This document shows, in pieces, positions 1 to 6,335 of a stretch of DNA of 6,335 bases (position 1 is the stretch's first letter; each line of letters starts with the position of its first letter). Position numbers and translations under genes: made by a program. Under the pieces are notes generated by a model. It saw only the letters and a list, made by a program, of their open reading frames with translations, was not told the DNA's origin and made no database searches. Source of the DNA: an uncultured Bacteroidia bacterium (GTDB taxonomy: Bacteria; Bacteroidota; Bacteroidia; Bacteroidales; UBA932); contig CADBMK010000135.1 of assembly GCA_902795785.1 (NCBI GenBank), positions 1-6,335 of the forward strand. The letters are read 5' to 3'.

Positions 1-1
1 C

Positions 2-823
2 CGGATCAAGAGCTATTCTTTCTATCAGATGGCTTTCAATGTGGTGAACTACTTCTCCAGAAACCTTGACTCCCTCCTTATAGGAAAGTTCTTCGGAAAG
101 GCTGAACTCGGCTCCTACAATAAGGCCTACAACCTTATGCTTTTCCCAATCAACAACCTAACGGGAGTGGTTTCCGCCGTACTTCATCCTATCCTTTCCG
201 ATTACCAGACCCAGAGGGAGGTCATCTATACAAAGTACCTAAGGGTGGTGAAGTTCCTGGCCCTTGCCGGCATCTTCATAGCACCTCTGTGTTACCTTGC
301 CGCCGATGAGATTATCCTCATCCTCTACGGCCCCGGCTGGGGCGCATCCATCCGCTGCTTCCAGTTGATGGCCCTGGCAATCATCCCTCAGATGATCAAC
401 AGCAGCTCCGGAGGCATCTTCCTTGCCCTTGGCAATCCGCGCCTTCTTTTTATCAACAGCTGCATCAATACCTGCATCACCATAGGCGCCATCCTCCTGG
501 GAGTGTTCTGGGGCGGTTCCATCACCGCTGTGGCCCTGTTCGTTGCCCTGAGTTTCATCCTGCATTTCCTTACGGCCTTCTTTATGCTGATCCGTTGGGG
601 CTTCGGCTTCTCATTCCTGCGCTTCGTGCTCCAGATGGTTCCTGAGATGGTCATTCTCGGCATAATGATACTTGCCGTTGTGGGCTACGGCCATTTCTTC
701 CCGGCCCATCCGTTTGAGTCAGGCTTTGCGGCTGCAGGCTCCCTGGCAGTGAAGACGTTCGCCCTTGGGGTAACGTTCCTCATCGCTTTCTTCCTTACCG
801 GTGAAAAGAGGATTCTTTATTGA
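2..823 (+). CDS. Wzx/MATE-like polysaccharide flippase, C-terminal part (5' end outside window)
   Basis: This is an integral inner-membrane protein that probably flips lipid-linked oligosaccharide across the membrane for O-antigen, capsule or exopolysaccharide assembly. The frame is open to the left edge, so the Met at base 29 is internal; 273 residues are visible of a family that usually has about 420-500. Numbering from that Met, the stretch around residues 11-40 (RNLDSLLIGKFFG, then LGSYNKAYNLMLFP) is the signature seen in WzxC-type members of the polysaccharide biosynthesis/MATE-like (MOP) superfamily. Hydrophobic segments follow near 34-55, 76-99, 109-133, 139-160, 163-188, 200-220 and 233-256. 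The protein ends in a short charged tail, GEKRILY. Its stop overlaps the end of the convergent glycosyltransferase gene by 7 bp. The family call is firm; the substrate is unknown. MurJ, the lipid II flippase, is a related alternative but less likely next to glycosyltransferases. Confidence 0.88.
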   Translation, partial: RIKSYSFYQMAFNVVNYFSRNLDSLLIGKFFGKAELGSYNKAYNLMLFPINNLTGVVSAVLHPILSDYQTQREVIYTKYLRVVKFLALAGIFIAPLCYLAADEIILILYGPGWGASIRCFQLMALAIIPQMINSSSGGIFLALGNPRLLFINSCINTCITIGAILLGVFWGGSITAVALFVALSFILHFLTAFFMLIRWGFGFSFLRFVLQMVPEMVILGIMILAVVGYGHFFPAHPFESGFAAAGSLAVKTFALGVTFLIAFFLTGEKRILY

Positions 824-1713
824 GCCTTGAACATCCTGAATTCCCTGGTCTCCCTGCGGTAGGCTCCAAGCTCGCGGGCGCGCATCCAGAGTTTCCAGAT
901 GTATTTCAGTGGCTTGAGGCTGAAGCACTTGAAGCAAATCAGGAACAATTTGCAGGTCATCATCACCACTGAGTCCGGGAACGGATTCTCAGGGTCGCAG
1001 ACAAATGCCACGCAGCCTATGTATTTAAGATAGATTCTCTTGTCTTTTGAGATTTTCCTGTCGCCCCTGTCGTGAATGGCGTGGATACAAGGCACTACGC
1101 ACACCTGCATATCCTTGTATCTAACCCTGTTGCAGAAATCGTCGTCCTCTCCGTTCATATAGAAGACCCTTCCGAATCCGTGGAACTTCTTGATGGTGTC
1201 CATCCTCAGCATCCAGTGCGCCGCCATCACAAAAGGCACTTGAACCGGACGCATCGCATTGTACTCAGGATCCTTCTTGGCAGCCTTCAGATACTTTCCG
1301 CACCTCTTCTTGAACTGCTTGTCCATTGTCTTGCCGTCCGCCTGGAGCTGCACCGGACTCAGCACGCCCACTTCAGGATATGCACCGATGACTGTCTTTA
1401 GGTGGGCCAGGGTTCCTCTTTCCACCCAGGCGTCCTGGTTGAGAAGATATACGTAGGTGTAATCGTGCTCCTCCGCGTACTTGAAGCCAAGGTTGTTGGC
1501 CGCTCCGAATCCAAGGTTCTCAGGGCTCTGGTAATAGTCCAGCTCACCCTTCTCCTTCATCATCTTGAGGTAGTCAAGCGTACCGTCTGTAGAGCCATTG
1601 TCAACGACATAGATGTCTGAAATGGCTGAAGAGGTCATAACGGATTCAATGCATTTCTCAATCCATTTCATTCCGTTGTATGTCACGATTAACGTCAGGA
1701 GGTCTGTTCTCAT
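817..1713 (-). CDS. Family 2 glycosyltransferase (rhamnosyltransferase-like)
   Basis: This 298-residue cytoplasmic or membrane-associated enzyme probably transfers a sugar from a nucleotide donor to a growing surface glycan. The GT-A fold is clear from the motifs: VTYNG at 10-14, the nucleotide-binding VDNGSTD at 37-43, ENLGFGAANNLG at 65-76, NQDAW at 92-96 in the position of the metal-binding DxD-like motif (often LNPD), and the acceptor/catalytic-base region GEDDDFCNRVR at 188-198, followed by H211 and H214. These features are typical of WbbL/rhamnosyl-type GT2 enzymes, but donor and linkage cannot be read from sequence. Residues about 248-265 are hydrophobic and the tail is basic, which suggests attachment to the membrane surface. 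The Met at 1713 gives a normal N-terminus starting directly before the first beta strand. It lies 93 bp downstream of the second glycosyltransferase gene on the same strand and probably shares its transcript. Its 3' end overlaps the convergent flippase gene. Confidence 0.92.
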   Translation of the reverse strand: MRTDLLTLIVTYNGMKWIEKCIESVMTSSAISDIYVVDNGSTDGTLDYLKMMKEKGELDYYQSPENLGFGAANNLGFKYAEEHDYTYVYLLNQDAWVERGTLAHLKTVIGAYPEVGVLSPVQLQADGKTMDKQFKKRCGKYLKAAKKDPEYNAMRPVQVPFVMAAHWMLRMDTIKKFHGFGRVFYMNGEDDDFCNRVRYKDMQVCVVPCIHAIHDRGDRKISKDKRIYLKYIGCVAFVCDPENPFPDSVVMMTCKLFLICFKCFSLKPLKYIWKLWMRARELGAYRRETREFRMFKAQ

Positions 1714-1759
1714 TTTATAGTTTTTTCTTTTCCTGTCACTTTATCAAATTCACCTTCTT

Positions 1760-1838
1760 CCCCTTTCTCTTACTCACCCCTTTCTCTCTCACTCACTTTC
1801 TCTCTCTCACACACTCACTTTTTCTTTCTCCTCTCTCA
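1760..1838. repeat. CT-rich imperfect tandem repeat between and into glycosyltransferase genes
   Basis: About four imperfect units of 17-22 bp follow one another on the plus strand, at roughly 1760-1776, 1777-1795, 1796-1817 and 1818-1838. Each starts with a C-run plus TTTCTCT; the first three end in ACTCA and the fourth in TCTCA. The surrounding stretch from 1736 to 1838 (103 bases) has no G on the plus strand, and 1751-1837 is about 90% pyrimidine. In the sense RNA of the leftward genes it is therefore a C-free purine-rich tract. It fills most of the 93-bp gap between the two glycosyltransferase genes and covers the last codons and stop of the upstream one. No hairpin is possible within such a one-sided tract, so it is not an intrinsic terminator. 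The gap holds no other gene. Confidence 0.8.
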
Positions 1839-2817
1839 GTTCAGTGTAGTATTTGATAAACAGGTCTTTAGGCGATTCTTTGGTGAATATGCTTCTGGTT
1901 ATGTTTCTGAAGGTCAGGTATGCCGTCCTTCTGGTCTGATACTCCGGTGATGAGGCGGGAGTCAGCGCAAGGACAGCTCTTGCCTTCACCCTCTTCAGGC
2001 TCTCCGCAATCCAAACGGGCAGGGCTACGGCTAGGTACCTGAGCCCGCTGGAAGCAATTCCTCCGGAGAAGAATATAAGTGATCCCCGAATTGCAGCCGG
2101 CCTTGTGGCACGGAGCATCCTTGAGGATGTAGTCTTCCATTTATGTATAAGGGAGCATCCCGCATCCACATATACTCCGTAGTAGTTTGTCCTTACCTGG
2201 GTTGACAGGGCCATATCCTCCGGAGTGAAGAAATAGGTCTCGTCAAACCATCCCATCTTCCTGAAGATGTCAGTCCTTATCAAAAACGCCGCTCCGGTGA
2301 TGTCAGACGTAGGATATATGTCTTTTGAAGCCGCGATAGGGGAGACCTGGCCTGACACATTGTCAGCCTTTTCATTCCATAAGTGGAATTGCTGGAGGAT
2401 GTAGTGCCATGCGCTATGTTCCGGTCTTCCAAGCAGTTGCAAACTTCCGTCCCCGGAAAAAATCTTTGGACTTAAAATTGCTGCTTTAGGAGGCAGGAGA
2501 GCAAAGTCTTGCACCAGTTTGTCTATGACAGGCATCGTTAGCACAGTGTCGTCGTTAAGGACAAAACAGTAGCGGCCCTGAGCCTGCTCAAGAGCAAGGT
2601 TGTTGTTTTCGGCAAACCCCCGGATCTCGTCGCTCTCTATGAACCTGACCTTTGGAAAATCTGTCCTGGCTTTTGCCAGGGAATCCTTGTCATAAAGGTA
2701 CGCCACCACCAGGACCTCGAATGAAACTGAGGTCGTGTATTTGAACACGGATTCCAGACAGGGATAGAGATTGTCCGGCCTGTTCATGCACACTATTACT
2801 ACGCTGACGTCAACCAT
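1807..2817 (-). CDS. Family 2 glycosyltransferase with variant nucleotide-binding motif
   Basis: This 336-residue protein is a probable sugar transferase for surface glycan assembly. The GT-A fold shows in the first strand VDVSVVIVCMNRPDNL (2-17), EIRGFAENNNLAL (64-76, equivalent to the usual NxGFaxaNNxG), VLNDDT (86-91, the DxD-like metal site), SDITGAAFLIR (171-181), FFTPEDMALSTQVR (196-209, the usual EDxDL region) and H225. The usual VDNxSxD motif after the second strand reads VVAYLYDKDS (37-46), so the first Asp is replaced by Ala. A hydrophobic stretch at about 245-272 may touch the membrane. The start is set at 2817: an in-frame Met at 2862 would add 15 residues that match nothing expected before the first strand, and it lies upstream of the likely -7 element at 2842-2849. 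The last residues (about 326-336, charged, ending in KEKVSV) are encoded by the CT-rich repeat. It is probably the first gene of a leftward two-gene unit. Family is secure; donor and acceptor are unknown. Confidence 0.88.
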   Translation of the reverse strand: MVDVSVVIVCMNRPDNLYPCLESVFKYTTSVSFEVLVVAYLYDKDSLAKARTDFPKVRFIESDEIRGFAENNNLALEQAQGRYCFVLNDDTVLTMPVIDKLVQDFALLPPKAAILSPKIFSGDGSLQLLGRPEHSAWHYILQQFHLWNEKADNVSGQVSPIAASKDIYPTSDITGAAFLIRTDIFRKMGWFDETYFFTPEDMALSTQVRTNYYGVYVDAGCSLIHKWKTTSSRMLRATRPAAIRGSLIFFSGGIASSGLRYLAVALPVWIAESLKRVKARAVLALTPASSPEYQTRRTAYLTFRNITRSIFTKESPKDLFIKYYTELREEKEKVSV

Positions 2818-2841
2818 CGGATAAGGATTAATTTGGATTGT

Positions 2842-2849
2842 CAAAGATA
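2842..2849 (-). promoter_or_regulatory. Bacteroidota-type -7 element for the leftward glycosyltransferase genes
   Basis: On the minus strand this reads TATCTTTG, a full match to the Bacteroidota -7 consensus TAnnTTTG. It would start transcription roughly 20 nt before the ATG at 2817. I see no TTTG -33 box 19-21 bp upstream, so the promoter may be weak or regulated. Its position supports 2817 rather than 2862 as the start codon. Confidence 0.5.
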
Positions 2850-2872
2850 GCAAGAAATCCAATCGGAAGTTG

Positions 2873-2880
2873 TATATTTG
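2873..2880 (+). promoter_or_regulatory. secA: Bacteroidota-type -7 element for secA
   Basis: The plus strand reads TATATTTG, a full match to TAnnTTTG. It ends 18 bp before the secA ATG, which implies a very short leader of roughly 12-15 nt. That leader is AT-rich and shows no Shine-Dalgarno sequence, as is common in this phylum. No TTTG -33 box lies at the usual 19-21 bp upstream distance; that region is instead occupied by the -7 element of the opposite strand. Confidence 0.55.
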
Positions 2881-2898
2881 TAAGTTATTATACGAATT

Positions 2899-5800
2899 AT
2901 GGCATTAACAGATATTATCAAGAAGATTTTCGGCTCCAAGGCCGAGAGAGACATGAAGGCCATCAGGCCTATTCTCGACAAGGTACTTGCAGCTTACAAA
3001 GAGATAGACGCACTCGATATTGATGCCCTCCGTGCAAGAACGGACGCGCTCAAAGCCAGAATCCGCGAGGTTGAGGCACCTTTCGAGAAGCGTATCGCAG
3101 AAATCAAGGAGGAACTCGACAGGGATATCCCTATCTCCCAGAAAGAGGAACTCGCAACAGAATCCGAGAAACTCGTAAAGGACGAGGACGAGGCAATTGA
3201 AAAGATCCTGGAAGAGATTCTTCCGGAGGCTTTCGCCATTATGAAGTCCACCGCCCGCAGGTTTGCCGAGAATCCGGAAATCACCGTCAATGCCACGGAT
3301 TTCGACCGTGAGCTTTCAATCAGAAACCCATTCGTCCGCATAGAAGGAGACAAGGCCATCTGGCAGAATCACTGGATTGCCGGCGGTAACGAGGTGACCT
3401 GGGACATGGTTCACTATGACGTCCAGCTCATCGGCGGTATCGTCCTCCATCAGGGTAAGATAGCCGAGATGGCAACGGGTGAGGGTAAGACCCTCGTGGC
3501 CACCCTTCCGGTCTTCCTCAACGCCCTCGCAGGCAAGGGAGTCCACGTGGTCACCGTCAACGACTACCTCTCCAAGCGTGACTCCGAGTGGATGGGCCCT
3601 CTCTACATGTTCCACGGACTTTCAGTGGACTGTATCGATAAGCATCAGCCAAACAGCGCGCCCCGCAAGAGGGCTTACAACTGTGATATCACCTTCGGTA
3701 CCAACAACGAGTTCGGTTTCGACTACCTCCGAGACAATATGGCCATCCGCCAGGAGGACCTCGTGCAGCGCAAGCATCACTTTGCAATCGTGGATGAGGT
3801 TGACTCAGTCCTCATTGATGATGCCCGTACCCCTCTGATTATTTCCGGCCCTGTCCCTAAGGCCGCCAACGACGACCAGTTTGTGGAGTACCGCCCTCTG
3901 GTGGAGAAACTCTACAACGAGCAGCGTTCCCTCGTCACCCAGATTCTCAATGATGCCAAGAAGGCTCTTAAGGAGGGTAAGGAGGATGAAGGCGCCCTGC
4001 TACTCTTCAGGGCATACAAGGGTCTGCCTAAGTATCAGCCTCTTATCAAGTTCCTCAGCGAGCCTGGTATGAAGACCCTGATGCAGAAGGCTCAGAACTA
4101 CTATATGCAGGATAACGAGCGTGAGATGCCTACGGTTACTGACCCTCTCTACTTTGTTATCAACGAGCAGCAGCACTCAGTGGATATGACCGACAAGGGT
4201 CACGATTCACTTGCATCATCGGTTGGAGACTCCAATTTCTTCGTCCTTCCTGACGTCGGAAGCGAGATTGCCGAGATTGAAAAGTCAGCCCTCACGCCTG
4301 AGGAAAAGCAGGAAAAGAAGGACGCCCTCATGGAGGACTTCTCAATCAAGAGCGAGAGAGTCCACACCATGATCCAGCTCCTCAAGGCCTACGCCATGTT
4401 CCAGAAGGACGTGGACTATATCATCGACGACAACAAGGTCAAGATCGTGGATGAGCAGACTGGCCGTGTAATGGAGGGACGCCGCTGGAGCGACGGACTC
4501 CATCAGGCTGTTGAGGCCAAGGAGAACGTGAAGGTTGAGGCTGCAACCCAGACCTTCGCCACAATCACCCTTCAGAACTACTTCCGTATGTACCACAAGC
4601 TTTCCGGCATGACTGGTACCGCGGAGACTGAGGCGGGTGAGTTCTGGTCAATCTACAAGCTGGACGTCGTAGTCATTCCAACCAACCGTCCTGTAATCCG
4701 TGATGACCAGAATGACCTTATCTATAAGACTAAGAAAGCAAAATATACTGCGGTAATCAACCGCGTTGAGGAACTTCGCAACGCCGGACGCCCGGTACTC
4801 GTAGGTACCACGGACGTGGAGACTTCTGAGCTCCTTTCCCGTATGCTCAAGCTCCGTGGAATCAAGCACAATGTGCTGAACGCCAAGGAACACGCCCGTG
4901 AGGCTGAGATCGTTGCCCTCGCAGGCCAGAGCGGAGCCGTTACTATCGCCACCAACATGGCCGGCCGTGGTACCGACATCAAGCTCAGCCCTGAGGTGAA
5001 GGCTGCAGGCGGTCTTGCCATCATCGGTACGGAGCGTCATGATTCACGCCGCGTTGACTGTCAGCTCCGAGGCCGTGCCGGCCGTCAGGGAGACCCTGGT
5101 AGCTCTACCTTCTACATCTCCCTTGAGGACAAGCTTATGCGCCTCTTCGGATCTGAGCGTATCGCTTCCGTGGTTGACCGTCTTGGTATGGCGGACGACG
5201 AGGCCCTTGAGAACTCAATGCTTTCAAGCTCAATTGAAAAGGCCCAGCGCAAGGTTGAGGAGAACAACTTCGGCATCCGTAAGCGCCTCCTTGAATATGA
5301 CGATGTGATGAACTATCAGCGTGAGGCCATCTATGCCCGCCGCCGCAACGCCCTCTCCGGTGAGAAGGTGGAGATTGACGTGCGCAACATGATGCTTGAC
5401 TCCGCTTCCATCCTCGTTGACAACTGTGCAGGACTCCCTTACGACGAGTTCATGCAGGAGTGCATGGCCCAGTATTCAGTTGACCTGGGCTTTGACGAGG
5501 AGTTCTACTCAAAGGCCAAGCCGGAGGAGCTCGCCGCCAAGATTGCCGAGCACATGCAGGACGTGTTCACCCGCCGTATGGACGCCATGGCTGAGAAGGT
5601 TTATCCTTTCATCAAGGCTGTCTATGAGAAGCAGGGCAATATGTACAAGAATATCGCCATCCCAGTATCGGACGGCAAGAAGGGCTTGAACCTCTCCATT
5701 GACCTCAAGAAGGCTTACGAGTCCGAGGGCAGGGAGCTTGCCAAGGCCCTCTCCCGCAGCCTCATCCTCTGGCAGATCGACGACCACTGGAAGCAGCAGC

Positions 5801-6216
5801 TCCGTGACCTTGACGATCTCCGCCAGTCCGTTCAGAACGCCGCCTATGAGCAGAAGGATCCGCTCGTAGTCTATAAGCTTGAGTCATACAACCTCTTTGC
5901 CGCCATGCTCGAGGCCCTCAACAAGGACGTCCTCAGCTTCCTTCTCCGTGCTTTCATCCCTCTCAGGGACCGCAATGAGGAAGACGAGGCCCGTGAGGCT
6001 GCAGACCGCGCCCGCCGTGAGCAGGCAATGCGTGAGGCCGCTGCCCGTCAGCAGCAGGAAATGACCCAGACCAACCGCAACGACCTTGTCACCAACGGCC
6101 CGGCTTCCCAGTCCAGGATGCCAATCCACGTCCAGAAGAAAGTCGGCCGCAACGACCCTTGTCCATGCGGCTCCGGTCTCAAGTACAAGAACTGTCACGG
6201 CAAGGGACTTGTTTAA
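2899..6216 (+). CDS. secA: Protein translocase subunit SecA (preprotein-translocating ATPase)
   Basis: SecA is the ATP-driven motor that pushes unfolded preproteins through SecYEG at the inner membrane. All core parts are present in 1105 residues: a helical N-terminus (LTDIIKKIFGSKAERDMK); NBD1 with Walker A MATGEGKT at 191-198 (K197) and Walker B/DEAD-type DEVD at 299-302; the preprotein cross-linking domain from about 315; NBD2 with TNMAGRGTDI at 685-694 and QLRGRAGRQGDPG at 722-734; the helical scaffold and wing domains; a charged linker at about 1024-1058; and a C-terminal SEC-C zinc motif, C1088-x-C1090-x8-C1099-H1100, preceded by VGRNDP, known to bind SecB and phospholipids. The extra length over E. 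coli comes mainly from a charged helical insert at about 55-100, an insert at about 125-168 before the DVQLIGG strand, and one at about 345-412 in the cross-linking domain. Extended SecA proteins are usual in Bacteroidota. The start is the only sensible one and fits the -7 element upstream. The gene is intact. Confidence 0.99.
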   Translation: MALTDIIKKIFGSKAERDMKAIRPILDKVLAAYKEIDALDIDALRARTDALKARIREVEAPFEKRIAEIKEELDRDIPISQKEELATESEKLVKDEDEAIEKILEEILPEAFAIMKSTARRFAENPEITVNATDFDRELSIRNPFVRIEGDKAIWQNHWIAGGNEVTWDMVHYDVQLIGGIVLHQGKIAEMATGEGKTLVATLPVFLNALAGKGVHVVTVNDYLSKRDSEWMGPLYMFHGLSVDCIDKHQPNSAPRKRAYNCDITFGTNNEFGFDYLRDNMAIRQEDLVQRKHHFAIVDEVDSVLIDDARTPLIISGPVPKAANDDQFVEYRPLVEKLYNEQRSLVTQILNDAKKALKEGKEDEGALLLFRAYKGLPKYQPLIKFLSEPGMKTLMQKAQNYYMQDNEREMPTVTDPLYFVINEQQHSVDMTDKGHDSLASSVGDSNFFVLPDVGSEIAEIEKSALTPEEKQEKKDALMEDFSIKSERVHTMIQLLKAYAMFQKDVDYIIDDNKVKIVDEQTGRVMEGRRWSDGLHQAVEAKENVKVEAATQTFATITLQNYFRMYHKLSGMTGTAETEAGEFWSIYKLDVVVIPTNRPVIRDDQNDLIYKTKKAKYTAVINRVEELRNAGRPVLVGTTDVETSELLSRMLKLRGIKHNVLNAKEHAREAEIVALAGQSGAVTIATNMAGRGTDIKLSPEVKAAGGLAIIGTERHDSRRVDCQLRGRAGRQGDPGSSTFYISLEDKLMRLFGSERIASVVDRLGMADDEALENSMLSSSIEKAQRKVEENNFGIRKRLLEYDDVMNYQREAIYARRRNALSGEKVEIDVRNMMLDSASILVDNCAGLPYDEFMQECMAQYSVDLGFDEEFYSKAKPEELAAKIAEHMQDVFTRRMDAMAEKVYPFIKAVYEKQGNMYKNIAIPVSDGKKGLNLSIDLKKAYESEGRELAKALSRSLILWQIDDHWKQQLRDLDDLRQSVQNAAYEQKDPLVVYKLESYNLFAAMLEALNKDVLSFLLRAFIPLRDRNEEDEAREAADRARREQAMREAAARQQQEMTQTNRNDLVTNGPASQSRMPIHVQKKVGRNDPCPCGSGLKYKNCHGKGLV

Positions 6217-6238
6217 TCTTTTTTAATTCAACCAATAA

Positions 6239-6335
6239 ATGGCAAAAATAATGGAACAGACACCGGTTATTGAGCCTTCACACATCAGTGCAGGCATCAT
6301 CATCAAGGGCGACATCTTCTCACCCGGAGACCTCC
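6239..6335 (+). CDS. Probable bactofilin (polymer-forming cytoskeletal protein), N-terminal fragment
   Basis: The frame starting at the ATG at 6239 encodes 32 residues and runs off the right edge. After a short polar N-terminus it reads ISAGIIIKGDIFSPGDL, which resembles the beginning of the bactofilin beta-helix (typically GxxIKGDIxSxGDLRIDG). Bactofilins self-assemble without nucleotide into filaments that often attach to the inner membrane and organise cell-wall synthesis or cell shape. The gene begins 22 bp after the secA stop, in an AT-rich spacer with a T-run but no hairpin, so read-through from secA is likely. An internal ATG four codons later (6251) is a possible alternative start. 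The assignment rests on about 17 residues, so it is probable rather than certain. Confidence 0.68.
   Translation, partial: MAKIMEQTPVIEPSHISAGIIIKGDIFSPGDL

Noticed and set aside
239..663. Minus-strand open frames inside the flippase gene
   Set aside because: Both fall fully within a clear membrane-protein gene, and their translations look like reverse-complement artefacts of hydrophobic codons.
1745..1752. TGAATTTG on the minus strand as a separate promoter for the downstream glycosyltransferase
   Set aside because: It misses the A of TAnnTTTG and has no -33 box; co-transcription with the upstream gene is simpler.
1868..2140. A 90-codon minus-strand frame inside the second glycosyltransferase gene
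   Set aside because: It is out of frame with a well-supported GT2 gene and has no recognisable domain.
2818..2862. Start of the second glycosyltransferase at the upstream in-frame ATG (2862), adding 15 residues
   Set aside because: The extra residues precede a normal GT2 N-terminus, and the ATG lies upstream of the likely minus-strand -7 element, so it would not be in the transcript.
2889..2900. TATACGAATTAT just before secA, similar to half of a loxP-type recombination site
   Set aside because: Only one arm is present, with a base missing, and there is no inverted partner or recombinase. AT-rich promoter DNA gives such matches by chance.
4648..5040. Long open frames opposite or out of frame with secA (for example 4648-5040 minus, 3479-3838 plus, 5884-6198 minus)
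   Set aside because: They lie wholly inside an intact secA, have low-complexity compositions typical of shadow frames, and match no family I recognise.
6217..6238. T-run after secA as an intrinsic terminator
   Set aside because: There is no GC-rich hairpin before the T-run, and the next gene starts 22 bp after the stop.

Overview
The window most likely comes from a member of the Bacteroidota, probably Bacteroidales. Four things point there: a SecA of 1105 residues (E. coli SecA is about 900), promoter elements matching the Bacteroidota -7 consensus TAnnTTTG, AT-rich leaders with no clear Shine-Dalgarno sequence, and a gene start after secA that reads as a bactofilin. Base composition is close to half G+C, higher than in classical Bacteroides. 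The genus cannot be fixed from this sequence.

Layout. (1) Bases 2-823, plus strand: the 3' part of a Wzx/MATE-like polysaccharide flippase gene, cut by the left edge. (2) Bases 817-1713 and 1807-2817, minus strand: two family 2 glycosyltransferase genes, probably co-transcribed leftward. The downstream one runs convergently into the flippase gene, and the two coding regions overlap by 7 bp. The 93 bp between the glycosyltransferase genes is a low-complexity CT-rich repeat (AG-rich in the sense RNA) that also encodes the last residues of the upstream enzyme. (3) Bases 2818-2898: a short divergent promoter region with a -7 element on each strand. (4) Bases 2899-6216, plus strand: a complete secA. 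(5) Bases 6239-6335, plus strand: the first 32 codons of a probable bactofilin gene, 22 bp after secA and cut by the right edge.

The left half is the edge of a cell-surface glycan locus (O-antigen, capsule or exopolysaccharide). The glycosyltransferases would add sugars to a lipid-linked glycan on the cytoplasmic face, and the flippase would move it across the inner membrane. The right half is housekeeping: the Sec translocation motor followed by a cytoskeletal protein gene. I see no tRNA, rRNA, CRISPR array, insertion sequence or clear intrinsic terminator. I also see no convincing unknown system. The most unusual items are the repeat that contains a stop codon, the tight back-to-back promoters, the convergent gene overlap, and the altered nucleotide-binding motif in one glycosyltransferase.
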